A stretch of DNA of 64,000 bases, taken from the NCBI GenBank assembly GCA_017311185.1, contig JAESUZ010004818.1:1240001-1304000 (forward strand). Direction: 5' to 3'. How positions within the stretch are numbered: position 1 is the first letter of the stretch; every line of letters starts with the position of its first letter. The notes beneath the pieces are model-generated. The model was not told where the DNA came from. It did not search any database and saw only the letters and a list, made by a program, of their open reading frames with translations. Below are positions 1 through 59,635 of this stretch, piece by piece. This DNA is from Proteles cristata cristata (taxonomy: Eukaryota; Chordata; Mammalia; Carnivora; Hyaenidae). The position numbers and the translations under genes are program-made.

Positions 1-314
1 CTAAGTTTATCTGCTGCATCAATACTAAAACTAAACAGTAAAACTAACCTAACAGGAATGAGGAAGAAGGGAAATAAAGATAGAGGAAATAAGAGAGAGG
101 CTTTTAAAGGAAAAAGACTATTATATTGGTGGTAGTAGGACACCTACCACAACTGACAGATTGGACACCTTTTTCTACCACCTATTTCTTTGTTGCATGT
201 GTGTGAGCTGTTTCCTAGTCAAGCAGGGGGTACTTCATCCTGCCATCACATGGGTGAAAGGGCAATGTCAACATTCTAACACATAGGATGCCATCATAAA
301 AACTAGAAAAAGCA

Positions 315-516
315 GGGGCACCTGGGTGGCTCACTTGGTTAAGCGTGGGACTCTTAATTTCCACTCAGGTCATGATCTCACGATGGTGAGGTCGAGCCCC
401 ATATCACTGGGCTTCCTCCATGCTGGGGATGGAGCCTGCTTTAGATTCTCTCTCTCCCTCTTTCCCTCTCCCACATGTGTGCTCTCTCAAAAACAAAACA
501 AAACAAAAAAACCCCC
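315..516 (+). mobile_element. Feline SINE (SINEC type)
   Basis: Head GGGGCACCTGGGTGGCTC, CT-rich body and A-rich tail. The direct repeat AAA(A)CTAGARAAAGCA flanks it at 299-314 and 519-534. Confidence 0.92.
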
Positions 517-1764
517 CAAAACCTAGAGAAAGCAACCCCCTCTGGGTGGAACACTTAGAAAGGCTCACCAGTGCCTCTGGGCTAAGCCAGCAGGGACTGG
601 ATAAGGCCCCTACTTGCCCCATTTTTAACTGGACACAACCTGCACAACTATATGCAGCAGCCTTACATCCAAAGAAGGGAAACCTGGTTAATCCTATGGC
701 ACAGAGCACATACCTTACTTTTGATAAGATGCTGACTCCACAGGCTGTACCAACCAATCCCCTTCCTAGAATGGAGATCTTACTGTTGATGAACGGCCTC
801 CTCTGAAGTGAAATTCTTAAGAAGTTCACGCTTGACAGCCGCCATCTTGGAAACCTAAAAGAGTGGGGGGAAACTGCCAAAGCCACTTCCAAATTTGGAA
901 CAGGTCTGCAGTGAGAGCGGGCATATAGAGAACCCCTGGGTCCCACTGGGGAAGGAGGTGCTGCAGACCCAACAGGGAATAACGAAACTGACTGGCAAAG
1001 CAGCTGGGTAGTTTCTGGCCAGCAGCCCAGCATCCAGAGGTAAACCAAGGGGAGGAAGAGGAGGGTGGACAGTTAAGAGGGATTAAGAATTAGGGAAGAC
1101 AAAGGGGCTGCTCCACCAACGGTGACAGGGCAGTCACACCGCTCTTCCTCCCCTCACCACCCTCGTTTTCCCCCTCACCCAGCCCTTGGCTCCAGGACCC
1201 AGCCCAGACTCCATAATTCCAGGGCGGAGAACTGCCAAGCACACGGTACTTCGGGCCCCGCTCACACAGGTGAAGGGCCAGCCACCCCTGGCTGGGAGGC
1301 GCGCAGGTGGCAGGGGACACAGAGCCATCCTCGGGCAAAAGAAATTCGCTCCCTCGGTGACCACGCTCCGCCTCATGGGCAGGACTCCAAAGCCCAGGTC
1401 GTGGCCACCCCCTCAAGAGGCAGATGAAGAGAATGGAGGAAAACCACAGAAAAGCCGGTTGAAGGCACAAGGAGGCGAGTCACCGGCCCGTGAGGCTGCG
1501 CGAGGCCGCGGGCCTCATTTGGCTCCTGGCACACCTGGCAGAAGCGAGGCCAGAATGAGGATTCTGATGCTTCGGCCTGGCCTGCACCTGCAGCTTGTCA
1601 CCTGCACCAGTGAAGGGCTGTGGTTTCTGTAGGTGGTAGGTCTCCGGGAGGCTCCTTGCGCTCCTGGGCTCAAAGAGCACGAGGTGCACAAGATAACAAT
1701 GAATTAGAGAGTCTCCAGCTATCAAACGGCCTGCCCAGAACCCATCTATTGGAGAGACCAAATA
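517..1764. other. Downstream flank of LDHC, no gene recognised
   Basis: Non-repetitive-looking sequence. 1080-1640 is GC-richer (about 55-60%) with scattered CpG and open frames of up to 148 codons on either strand, none with recognisable similarity or a convincing start. It may be an old retroviral LTR or unique spacer. Confidence 0.4.
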
Positions 1765-1972
1765 AATTTATTTTTTTATAAAAATAATTTTTATTTTTTT
1801 ATAAAAATAATTTTTATTTTTTATAAAAATAATTTTTATTTTTTTATAAAAATAATTATTTTTTATTACAATTTTTATTTTATAAAAATAATTTTTATTT
1901 TTTTATAAAAATAATTTTTATTTTTTATAAAAATAATTATTTTTTTATAAAAATAATTATTTTTTTATTTTG
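1765..1972. repeat. AT-rich tandem repeat (minisatellite-like)
   Basis: About nine head-to-tail units of roughly 20-24 bp built on ATAAAAATAATTTTTATTTT, with small length changes between units. Each unit is nearly self-complementary. It lies downstream of LDHC next to an L1 tail. Confidence 0.9.
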
Positions 1973-1974
1973 TT

Positions 1975-2165
1975 TCCAAATATCTTATTTATTTTTTTAA
2001 TTTACATCCAAGTTAGTTAGCATGTAGTGCAACGATTTCAGGAGCAGATTCCTTAATGCCCCTCATCCATTTAGCCCATCCCCCCTCCCACAACCCCTCC
2101 AGTGACCCTCTGTCCTCCGTATTTCAGAGTCTCTTATGTCTTGTCCCCCTTCCTGTTTTTATATT
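1975..2165 (-). mobile_element. L1 3' end fragment (antisense)
   Basis: 'catccaagttagttagcatg' and 'gattccttaatgcccctcat' are the reverse complement of a carnivore L1 3'UTR. It abuts the AT-rich tandem repeat. Confidence 0.65.
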
Positions 2166-2590
2166 ATTTTCCAAGTAAATTTATTTCTAACCAAACCTTG
2201 ACTGGACGCACCCAGACAAGGATATTTTGACGCTCTGTTGCTACCTTTTTCCAGAGCTGCAGGAGAGAGGGATCTCAGTGCTTTTAACCACCCACAAAGC
2301 GGAACAGGTAAAAATTTAAAAACCCACTATGAAAAGCATTTTTTTTTAATAAAATATGAAACCCTAAGAGTTTGATCAGTGCAGGGCTAATGGATAACCA
2401 TTTTCACAGGTGTATGGGAAAGCTCTTGTTAAATGCAGAACTCAAAATTCCGCTCTTATCGTTAAGTCTGGGATACACCAAGGTTTCTATTTTCTTGTCC
2501 CACCACGTTCTACCTAATCGTTTTCTAACTCATTTGTGAATCATAATACATAATACACATCTGAAAAATTCTTTTTTAAGAAGTAGAACA

Positions 2591-2818
2591 GGGGCACCTG
2601 GGTGGCTTAGTCGGTTAAGCGTCCGACTTTCGCTTGGGTCATGATCTCGCGGTTCGTGGGTTCGAGCCCCGCGTCGGGCTCTGTGCTGACTGCCAGCTCA
2701 GAGCCTGGAGCCTGTTTCAGTCTGTGACTCCCTCTCTCTCTGACCCTCCCCTGCTCACGCTGTCTCTCTCTCTCCTAGAAATAAATAAAACATTAAAAAA
2801 ATTAAAAAAAAAAAAAAG
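2591..2818 (+). mobile_element. Feline SINE, little-diverged
   Basis: Full head through 'gttcgagccccgcgtcgggc', CT tract and A-tail. It has the 'tgctgactgccagctcagag' variant of a young subfamily. Confidence 0.95.
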
Positions 2819-3579
2819 AATACACAATGTAGAGCAGTTTTACTTCGTACAGAAACTGTATTTTGCAGGCTTTGAATATTTGCACGCATTTACTAAAATG
2901 CAGTGTCAATTTGGTGTACAAAGAACAGCTTTTAAAAAAAGGCAAAATCCACAAAAGACCCTTCATCTCTGCTATCCTAACCAGACTCTCTCATGCTCCT
3001 ATTTCGTGCATTCAAGGGAAAAAGAACAAAGTAATGGGAAACTAATCATGTTCAGCAATAAAGGCCCAGAATGGAAACTACCCGGATAGCAAGAAGAAGA
3101 AGAGCATGAATGGTGATTCTGCCCAGCGCGTGCATCTCCACTAGACCCATGTAAACCTGCGTATCTGTCTTCTAATTGTTCGCACCAGTTCTGTCCTAGT
3201 CTATCATAGATTACTTCGGTCCTGATTTCTTAGAGGTCGTTTCACTGTGTATATCTACCTTAAATTGTGAAATCAAGGAAATATTTCATATATGTGTGTG
3301 TATGCATATGTATATATAAATTAGAAATACAAGCACTTGTATACATATACATCAATAATCAATCCGTTGAGGTGCCCTAACTACTGTTAGATGCTTGAGG
3401 GCATAAATCATGTCATATTGGCCTCATGACCATAACACAAACAAGCATACCAGTAGTTTGCTCCACAAATGACCTGGAGAATGGTCTAAGCTCCCTGTGT
3501 GTGGTATTTTAACAGAGACACCAAATTAACTATTTGAGTTTCTATGACTTGGAATAATACTTAACAGGTTTGAAAACAT

Positions 3580-4079
3580 TTTTTTTAATGCCATAAAAGT
3601 TTTATTTCTGTTTCCGTCTGTTACACATGGCCCAAATAAGTACCTGGTGAAGATCACACATAGACACACAAAGCTAATGATGCAATGTAAAGTGAATATG
3701 CCTGTTCCCTAATGGAAGAATGAAATTTCAATGCTAGAAAAAGTGTTAGTTGTTTTATGGAAAGAATCATAAGTTTTATATTATAATGGATTATTATACA
3801 TACTCTCTAAACTTGAAGTCAACTCTTATATGACATACTTCAGGAATATTACTTGCATTTGTATAGGTTGGGTATCATTAGAACAGAATTTTAAGAGACT
3901 GATAAAGAGGAGAAATATCTTTACCATTTCCTTTTTCTAGCCTTGAGGGACTGACGTTATGTCATGGGTCTCCAATGTTTTTTTTTCATTTATTACAAAT
4001 CAAATGAAAATACTTTCAAAATGTAAAATATGCAGTCTGATATCTTCTGTTCTATAAAACAGTGGAACGTTAAGAGGCT
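3580..4079 (-). other. LDHC: LDHC 3'UTR
   Basis: AT-rich, SINE-free sequence after the stop. On the minus strand AATAAA lies at 3606-3601, about 475 nt past the stop, a plausible polyadenylation signal. The exact end is inferred. Confidence 0.5.
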
Positions 4080-44704
<40,625 letters not shown>

Positions 44705-44812
44705 TTTGAGAACCTGATAGGGATAATGAAATTTCAGTGGAATCCAACTCCCTAAATTGATCACTCTCATAGGTATCAATGCGCTAACCACACCTAACGC
44801 CTAAGGACCTAC

Positions 44813-45210
44813 CTGTTGGGTTTGCAGGATATTGGAGCCAAGGGTGAGAGAAGCGAAAAAGAAATTTCCCAGTCAAGGGGTGTGGAGAGGTAAAGCAAGG
44901 GTCAGTCTACCAATCAGTAGTAGGGGTTGGGGAACCAAGAAGCTTTTATTTCTCTTTGCCCTCAAGCCACCATTTTCACCCTAATACTAGATACTCACAA
45001 ATGCTTTGTCTGGTGCCACTTAGCCAGAAAGCGCAACGCACCGCCTTTAAGGAAGATTAAAAAAAAAAATAACATCAGAAGAAAAACCTCAACGGCAGCT
45101 GAAGCGCGCAGCCCTGTGACGGTTACTCTGGTTACTCTCGGAACCATCCCCAAGCGCGACTCCCTTTCGTCAGCACGCAAGCTCCGCCTCCCGCGGGCCC
45201 ACATGTAGGC
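44813..45210 (-). promoter_or_regulatory. LDHC: Probable LDHC 5' non-coding exon and promoter region
   Basis: A good donor, CAACAG followed by GTAGGT, lies at 44813 on the minus strand and could end a non-coding first exon. Upstream, 45040-45210 is CpG-rich, with a GC box (CTCCGCCTCCCGC near 45180), TGACG half-sites near 45117 and a CCAAT motif near 44909. Work on LDHC promoters in other mammals implicates GC-box and CRE elements. The start site is not determined here. Confidence 0.4.
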
Positions 45211-45681
45211 ACCTAGGCAGGCACTTAACGGTGCTTTCCACCTGGGGAGCTTTCTCGAACTTCTGGGGTTGAGTCCTTGGTGTCCCTATGAAGAATCCTA
45301 GGCGTCCTTGAAGAGTGGGAAAGAGAGGGATATTGGGAATACAATTTCATTTCTTTCTGCCAGCCTAGGCCTGGGATTGAGTTTAGTGTCGAGTTTTTGG
45401 AGACCTCGGGTCACACTGGGGAAAAGCCCTCTTGGGAGCATCTCATTTTCTTAACAGGTGTGCCATCATAAGACCGCGTCCTGATGACATAGGTTCCAAA
45501 CAGCTTCCAGATAACTTGCCTCTTTCTGATAGGGCATGATGAAAGGAACTGAGCCCCCAAAGATTAAGAATTTAAGACTGGGCTTGGCAATGACGAACCT
45601 GAATTTTAGTATTTTTTGATGTACTTTATCACACCCGAGTGCATACATTTATCTGCAAGAATTTAAAGCATTGAGCCTCTT
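45211..45681. other. Spacer upstream of LDHC
   Basis: Unique sequence of moderate GC between the LDHC promoter region and the first SINE. No gene is recognised. Confidence 0.4.
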
Positions 45682-45898
45682 GGGGCGCCTGGTTGATTCA
45701 CTCGGTTGAGCGTCCGACTTCAGCTCGGGTCATGATCTTCCGGTTTGTGGGTTCGAACCCCCAGTCGGGTTCTGTGCTGACAGCTCAGAGCCTGGAGCCT
45801 GTTTCAGATTCTGTGTCTCCCTCTATCTGATCCTCACCCAGCTCACTCTCGCTCGCTCTCAGAAATCAAACCTTTTTTAAAAATTAAAAAAAATAAAT
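45682..45898 (+). mobile_element. Feline SINE
   Basis: Direct repeat AAARCATTGAGCCTC at about 45665 and 45900. Confidence 0.95.
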
Positions 45899-45965
45899 AA
45901 AACATTGAGCCTCCAAAACTTCAGGACAGAGGGCTGAAATAAAGTTTGAATTAAAGTAGTAATGA

Positions 45966-46146
45966 GGGACACCTGGGTGGTTAAGTCAGTTGAGTATCTG
46001 ACTCTTGATTTCAGCTCAGGTCATGATCTCACTTTGTGGGTGTAAGCCTCAAGTCAAGCTCCACGAGTCTGCTTGGGACTCTCTAAATAAAAATAAATTA
46101 AATAAACAAACAAACAAATAAATCAAACAAACAATAAATGAAACAT
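45966..46146 (+). mobile_element. Feline SINE with a shortened body
   Basis: Head GGGACACCTGGGTGG, body without the CT tract, (AAAT)n/(CAAA)n tail. AAAGTAGTAATG is duplicated. Confidence 0.9.
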
Positions 46147-46284
46147 AAAGTAGTAATGGAAAAGAAAGGTCATGTCGAATTTTCTAAGGGAGCCCTTAAT
46201 GTATACCATGGGAAGGGGAAACAACCTCCTTGGTCATCTTCTGTTGAGTATTTGCACCTGAATCCTTTTCCACTTTCTTTTTCA

Positions 46285-46500
46285 AAGCCTATGTAGTTCA
46301 GACCATGCAATCAATCACCCTGCTTAAAACCCTTCCATGGCTTTCCATTACACTTAACCAATTTTTACCACAACCTAAAAGACATTCAAGATTTGGCCTC
46401 CTAGCCCTCCAACTTCATCTCTGGACACTCTTACCTCACTCACATCCAGATTTTGCACAGATTTTAATTGGCTCAGGACTTTTTGCTGTTCCCTGTATTT
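46285..46500 (+). repeat. L2 LINE relic
   Basis: 'cttaaaacccttccatggct' and 'cctagccctccaacttcatc' match the L2 3' portion. A SINE at 46512 follows and the L2-like text seems to resume at 46740-46870. Confidence 0.65.
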
Positions 46501-46511
46501 AGAAAGTTCTT

Positions 46512-46731
46512 GTGGCACCTGGGTGGCTCAGTTGGTTAAGCATCCAACTTCAGCTCAGGTCAGGATCTCACGGTTTGTGAGTCTGAGCCCCAAATCAGGC
46601 TCTGTGCTGACAGCTCAGAGCCTGGAGATTGCTTCAGACTCTATGTCTCCCTCCCTCTCTCTCTCTCTCTGCCCCTCCCCTGCTTGAGCATGCTCTTTCT
46701 CAAAAAGAAATAAACATTTAAAAAAAGAAGA
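46512..46731 (+). mobile_element. Feline SINE
   Basis: Direct repeat AGAAAGTTCTT at 46501-46511 and 46732-46742. Confidence 0.95.
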
Positions 46732-46742
46732 AGAAAGTTCTT

Positions 46743-47470
46743 CCCCAGCCCTTCTCAAATTCAATTCCTTGTTTTCGGTTTGGAACATAAATGGCACTTC
46801 CTCTAGCTTTCCTTGACCAGTGTGTCAATTACCATTACCTTCTCACATCCCTCCTGTTTCTCTTATGGCACTTTTCACAAACTACCAGCCCCAAGAAATA
46901 GGTTCCCTGTAGCAGACAGGAGAAGCAGCCACTGTTGGTCCTGTACTACTACTTCCTTCCACAGCAACTCTCCGTGTTTGCACCTCATTCACCAGGAGGT
47001 TAAGAGAGAAACACTGCTGGTGTGGATGATCATCTGGTGGCAGAAAAAGGTAGTGACCAAACTCCTGATCTGTGTGAAGAAAAAGGCTCTTCATTCATAC
47101 CTACCTGAAGTGCAGGGCTAGCCCTTGAGGTAGCTACAATCCAAGCTAGCTTAGCCATTGTGCTTGATTGTTCAGCAATGTAAATACAAGAGGGCCAAGA
47201 TCTGTACATTCCACCATCTGCCCAACTATAGTACAAATGCGGTAAAGAATTCTGAAAGAGCATGGCTTTGAAGTCCTGATACTTTGGCAATATGGGCTTT
47301 AGTGAAAAAAATATATATATCGATCTATCTATATACATATATATGTATATATATATATGGAAGGAAGACTGTGTTCTGAACATCCCATTTGCTTCCCCAC
47401 TACTGGCATCTTGTGTTAAATGGAACGAAGGCATACTTAATCCACTTCCCCAAGGTTATTAAAACTAAAA
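46743..47470. other. LDHC-LDHA spacer, nothing recognised
   Basis: Contains L2-like text at the start, an open frame of 102 codons at 46813-47121 with no recognised similarity, and a TA repeat at 47310. Confidence 0.35.
47310..47361. repeat. (TA)n imperfect repeat
   Basis: TA-rich tract with GATC/TATC interruptions in the LDHC-LDHA spacer. Confidence 0.85.
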
Positions 47471-47486
47471 TGAGATATTACATTTA

Positions 47487-47714
47487 TTTTACTTTTTAAA
47501 TTTTTTTTTTATGTTTTATTTATTTCTAGGAGAGAGAGAGAGACAGCGTGAGCAGGAGAGGGTCAGAGAGAGAGGGAGTCACAGACTGAAACAGGCTCCA
47601 GGCTCTGAGCTGGCAGTCAGCACAGAGCCCGACGCGGGGCTCGAACCCACCAACCGCGAGATCATGACCTAAGCGAAAGTCAGATGCTTAACCGACTAAG
47701 CCACCCAGGCGCCT
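47487..47714 (-). mobile_element. Feline SINE, little-diverged
   Basis: Direct repeat TGAGATATTACATTTA at 47471-47486 and 47715-47730. Confidence 0.97.
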
Positions 47715-48096
47715 TGAGATATTACATTTAAAAGAATCAAGACTTTACAGAGTTGGCCCATTCCTTGCCTGGGGAAGGAAGATACAAGGTGATCCTGAGA
47801 TACTTTTTTTTGCCAGAAAGTAAGGAAGCTTTACAAGATTAAATCTAAAAATTCGCAAAAGATTAGGGTAGTAAATCTTTAAGCATTATTTTTCAGTCAT
47901 GTTGGTATTGACTACTCTATCAGATATGAAATTAATAAATGTAAATACATTTTTTTAGACTAAAAGTTGCCTCAAATTTACACGAGGCCAAAGGCCTAAG
48001 TACAGGTTTCTTTTTGGAGTAATAAAAAAGTTCTAAGAGTAGGTAGTGGTGAAGGTTGTACAACTATATGAATCCACAGAATTATATACACTCCTT

Positions 48097-48295
48097 TAAA
48101 AAAATTTTTTTAATCTTTATTTTTGAGAGAGAGACAGAACAGGAGCAGGGGAGGAGCAGAGAGAGAGAGGGAGACATGGAATCCAAAGCAGGTGCCAGGC
48201 TCTGAGCTGTCAGCACAGAGCCCAGTGCGGGGCTCTTGAGATCATGAACTGAGCTGAAGTTGGATGCTTAACCGAATGAACTACCCAAGTGTCCC
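48097..48295 (-). mobile_element. Feline SINE, left arm of a head-to-head inverted pair
   Basis: Antisense copy with a small internal loss. It faces the sense copy at 48322 across 26 bp. Confidence 0.92.
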
Positions 48296-48321
48296 TGCAC
48301 TCTTTCAAAAGGTGAATTTTA

Positions 48322-48519
48322 GGGACACTTGGGTGGCTCAGTCAGTTGGGTGTCTGACTTTGGCTCAGGTCAGGATCTCATAGTTCACAAGTTTGAGCCC
48401 TGCATCGGGGCTCTGTGTGGACAGCTCAGAGCCTGGGGCCTGCTTCAGATTCTGTCTCCCTCTCTCTCTGTCCCTCCCCTGCTTGCGCTCTCTCAGAAAT
48501 ATTTTTTAAAAAATTTTAA
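48322..48519 (+). mobile_element. Feline SINE, right arm of a head-to-head inverted pair
   Basis: Head GGGACACTTGGGTGGCTC, body and weak tail. Confidence 0.92.
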
Positions 48520-49264
48520 GGTAAATTTTATGATGTATAAATTATATCTAATGTCTGTTTTTTAAAAACCTGTATAAAAAGCAAGTCCTATTATAATACT
48601 TAAGACTACATAGTTCAGTCCTTTCCTTTTACATTTGAGACATGTTGGGGAAAAAAAAAAAAAAGCATGGTTCTTTCTCTTCACTAGCTCTCAGGAAGGA
48701 AAGTTCAGTGAAAGATCCTAGATAAGTGATGACAATAAAGTTGTTCTAGTTAACCTGTAGAAGTATCCAGGCCTGAATAAGGATCATAGTTGTAGATATA
48801 TTTTGAGGAAAATCTAGAAGTTTCTGAATGGACAACCACCAAGGCTATTTGGCTTAAAACGGTTAAGTACCATCAAGTTAATGGCCTCCAGAAAGCAAAA
48901 GTTCTTAAAAATCTGTGTATCCCTAAAGTGACAAAGTACCACTGCCTATGCTGTTGGCAAATGGTATTTTTACATTTAGGTGTAGAATGTCATCTACATG
49001 GATTATAGGGTACCAGGTGTGATTAGCACTATTACCGAGTTCTCTCTTAGTAACCTGGGGTTTAGCATAGTGAAATGATTATAATGGAAATGGTACAATT
49101 ACCTAGTCATATATTAATTATATTAAATCATGTTAAAGTCTGATTGTTAGTAAATAATGCACCTTGAAAATACCACTGTAGTCTTGCCCAAGAATACCCT
49201 AAAGGGTCCCAATGATGTAATGAGTAAGTCACCGCTTTATTTACCTTAATAGAATAAATTAAGA

Positions 49265-49852
49265 GAAGAGTCACCGTTTAAAGTTTATTTGGTATTTTAG
49301 TTGGTTGGTATGACACTTAGTTGGTTGCATTGTTTATATGTAGATCTTTCGTTTTATATTATATGGCAATGTACACTATATTCTGACTGGTATAGTACAC
49401 AAAATAAGATCCTTTAGAACAGTTATGCACAACATGCAATACTGAATTTACATACTGGATCCCAGGATGTGACTGGCTGGAGGAAAAACAAAAGTTGGAC
49501 TAGGCGTGTTGGGTGGAAGGAACCAGAACTAAGAGAACACACAGGAAATACACATCTGGTCTGAACAGCAGCCGCAGCATATGCAGCATTGGCAGCTGTG
49601 CGTCTGAGGCGATGGAACTATTTTACGTTAACCAACTCAGGACTCTACAACACAGGTTCCATCCGCCGTCTGGATCTGGCTGCAAGGTTTTGTGAGCCAT
49701 TCCAATTTTAACTTTAGGAAACTGATGTTCTTCCTAAGCCCTTTTAACATTACCACTTGAGTAACAGATCCAATAATAAGGACAATATATACAACTTCCA
49801 ACTAAAATCCTGTCGTAGTCTAGACTGTGAAGTGGTACAACGTTAGAAAACT
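49265..49852 (-). other. LDHA: LDHA 3'UTR and polyadenylation region
   Basis: AT-rich, SINE-free sequence directly after the stop codon. On the minus strand AATAAA occurs at 49289-49284, with another at 49241-49236. The length to the first signal (about 565 nt) agrees with the human LDHA 3'UTR as I recall it. The exact cleavage site is inferred. Confidence 0.6.
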
Positions 49853-57456
<7,604 letters not shown>

Positions 57457-57849
57457 CTATAGACGGAAAACACACAGTCACTGCATCTCTTTAAATTAAA
57501 GCTTATTAACCAAAAGCTGTTCTAAAAGAGCTTATTTCACTTCCTTTTGGGGTACTTGCCATTAAAAAGAGGGAAGGAACAAACCTAAAGATGGCCAAAG
57601 GGATATTCAAAGGCCTAATGCCAGGGTGTGGTCTGGGTAGGATCTTAGTGTAAAGGATCTCACCTTGGTGTGTAAAAATAATATTGACGTTTGGGTGTAA
57701 GTATAGCTTCCTGAGGACTCACTCATCTTGATTTATTAACCCCAAGGGGGGCTGCCTTCCCTCACACAAAATCACTGTAACTGCCTTTCCAACTGTATTC
57801 CAATAACCCGTCCGGCCAAATCCTCAAAAAATTAACGAAAGGAACGTGC

Positions 57850-58220
57850 AGAAAATTCCCGTAAGGCTCATACAACGACTAGGATGCCATAGGAGGTGCC
57901 AAAAGCTCTGCTCATGCGCACTCACTCCTTTCTCCAGCCCCAGAAGATGGGGCGGAGATCGGACCAACAGCTCGGTGGTTTTTCCGCCCCTCCCTCACCC
58001 GGTTCGGAGCGACACTTGTGCGCATGCTCACTTCCGAGCGCTGGGCGGGGACAAGAATAGGGTCTATAGACAGTGGCGTTCGTGGTTTCGAGAGCCAGGT
58101 ACTGGCGCGGAGGCGCCCGTCTGGAAAGCCCCGCCCAAGAGCGGAAATCATTGGGAACCATCCTGCTCTTAGGGTACGAGGGAGCCAGCCACGAGGCCGA
58201 GAGCCGCGAGGTGGACTTTA
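57850..58220. promoter_or_regulatory. CpG-rich segment inside LDHA intron 1
   Basis: A GC- and CpG-rich stretch, unlike the AT-rich intron around it, about 1.4 kb downstream of the LDHA start. It has ETS-like GGAA cores (for example GCGGAAAT near 58140 and CTTCCGAG near 58030) and GGGCGG/CCCGCC GC boxes. It could be an alternative LDHA promoter, an antisense promoter or an intronic enhancer. The sequence cannot decide between these. Confidence 0.4.
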
Positions 58221-59536
58221 GACCTAACTAGTGCCCCAGCTGGCAGCCTCCCTGGCCTTGCGCGCAGCCAGAGCCAGACTTTAAGTCGCAATACTAGGCA
58301 CAAGGGGCTGTTAACCACCAGGGAGGGAGGTCCCTCGTGTGGTTTCTGCTATGATCTGTGTTGCAAAAGTCTGGGGCCCGGTATGAGGAAATTTTGTCAG
58401 TACAGGAAGTGCAAAAATAGCTGCAGAGGCCGGGAGCCCTAAAGTTAATAGATACTTGTGGAATCCTCCATTTCCAGTGCCGGAGAGGGGGCCTTCGTTC
58501 GCTCTGCTAATCCAACCCTGCACTGCATTCACTGGAATAAAGATTATCGCAGGTTGCATCCTGAAGCGCCACGTCTGGTTTTGACACCACCCCAAAAGGC
58601 AAATCTATCCGAGAGGACTTCCAGGCAGGCAGCCCAGAGTCACCAAGGTGGAATCAGATTTCTCCGTATAAATCACTGCTATTTCTAGACCTGTCTTCAC
58701 CCAAACCTAAACCCTGGCATCCAGCGCTCCCTTCAACGTGGCGGTACCGGTAGGGGACGAGCCCTGCAGAAAGTGGGTCCACTCCACCAAGTCTGCCAAC
58801 CACTCTGTGACCTCAGAGCTGCCCTAACCCTCTCCCAGCTTTAGGTTCCCCCATTTCTCAAAAGGAGGGCATGGTACCAGACAGCCTACTCTCAAAAGAC
58901 CATCCGAAAGGCAGGAGGGCCGAGACTCTTCCTGCTTCATCTTTGCATGCACCGTGCCTAGCGTAGCACCCGCTACACCAGCAGCTGCTTAATAAGTGTA
59001 ATTTGCGCAAAGAGCGCCCTGTAATCCGCAGGCAGCAGCCGCTCCGTGCAATCCACCTCTTGAGAGTCCCAGGGTTAAAAAGGGACCCAAGCAGCGCTCC
59101 GCGGTTTTTCACCCCCACGCAACCCCTCACCCGCGACTGCTGAGGGTTTTTCGGTCCAGTGGGCTCTGGAAACCGGACCTCGAGTGTTGTGCTGTTTGCC
59201 TATTTTAAGCCAGGGAGTATGCCCCCACCCTTCAGATCTATCATCTCCTTCTCTTTCTGCATCTACGGGGCTTTCAACCACAGGAGAGCTGCGGCCACCT
59301 CGGTGCCCCAGCCCGTCCAGAGGTGCCCACTTGGAGCAAAAGCAGAGTGCGGTGACCTCCGAGTCCACGTGTGGCGTGGGCCTCCGCCCAGGTCTGCGGA
59401 TTCTGCCTCTACCCTGCCCCCACCCCACACACTCCCCGGGAGTAGAGACCCCTTTGCGGGCAGCGCGGAGCTAGGGAGCCGGGGGCAGCTCGCTCTCCTG
59501 ACCCTCCCGCGCAGTGCGCTCGGAACCCGACCGTAC
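58221..59536. other. LDHA intron 1, SINE-free GC-rich sequence
   Basis: Moderately GC-rich sequence with CpGs, probably the downstream part of the LDHA CpG island. Open frames on both strands here are composition effects. No repeat is seen. Confidence 0.5.
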
Positions 59537-59612
59537 CGGGAGTGCACGTCGGGCGGGCGGATGTCGGCGGCGCTGAGTGTTGGGTCCGGACTTGGCGGCA
59601 GCGGCTCCCGTA
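59537..59612 (-). other. LDHA: LDHA non-coding exon 1 (5'UTR)
   Basis: On the minus strand this GC-rich stretch ends ...CGACGTGCACTCCCG followed by the splice donor GTACGG at 59536-59531. The known human LDHA leader reads very similarly just before its junction with ATTCCTTTTGG, and here ATTCCTTTTGG starts exon 2 at 57456. The 3' boundary is seen directly. The start is inferred from the TATA-like box about 30 bp upstream, so the upper coordinate is approximate. Confidence 0.8.
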
Positions 59613-59635
59613 CTCGGAGCTGGGCGCGGGAGGGG

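Noticed and set aside
404..1048. 214-codon minus-strand open frame
   Set aside because: It overlaps a SINE and low-similarity flank and resembles no protein. Its composition is typical of chance frames.
1765..1972. CRISPR-like array of short repeats
   Set aside because: The units are contiguous with no unique spacers, in a mammalian genome. It is a simple AT-rich tandem repeat.
2591..2680. tRNA-like head with A- and B-box-like text in the SINEs
   Set aside because: The tRNA resemblance is ancestral to the SINE family. There is no separate tRNA gene with a full cloverleaf and terminator.
46813..47121. 102-codon frame in the LDHA-LDHC spacer as a small gene
   Set aside because: No recognised protein and no splice or promoter context. 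The first part overlaps L2-like text.
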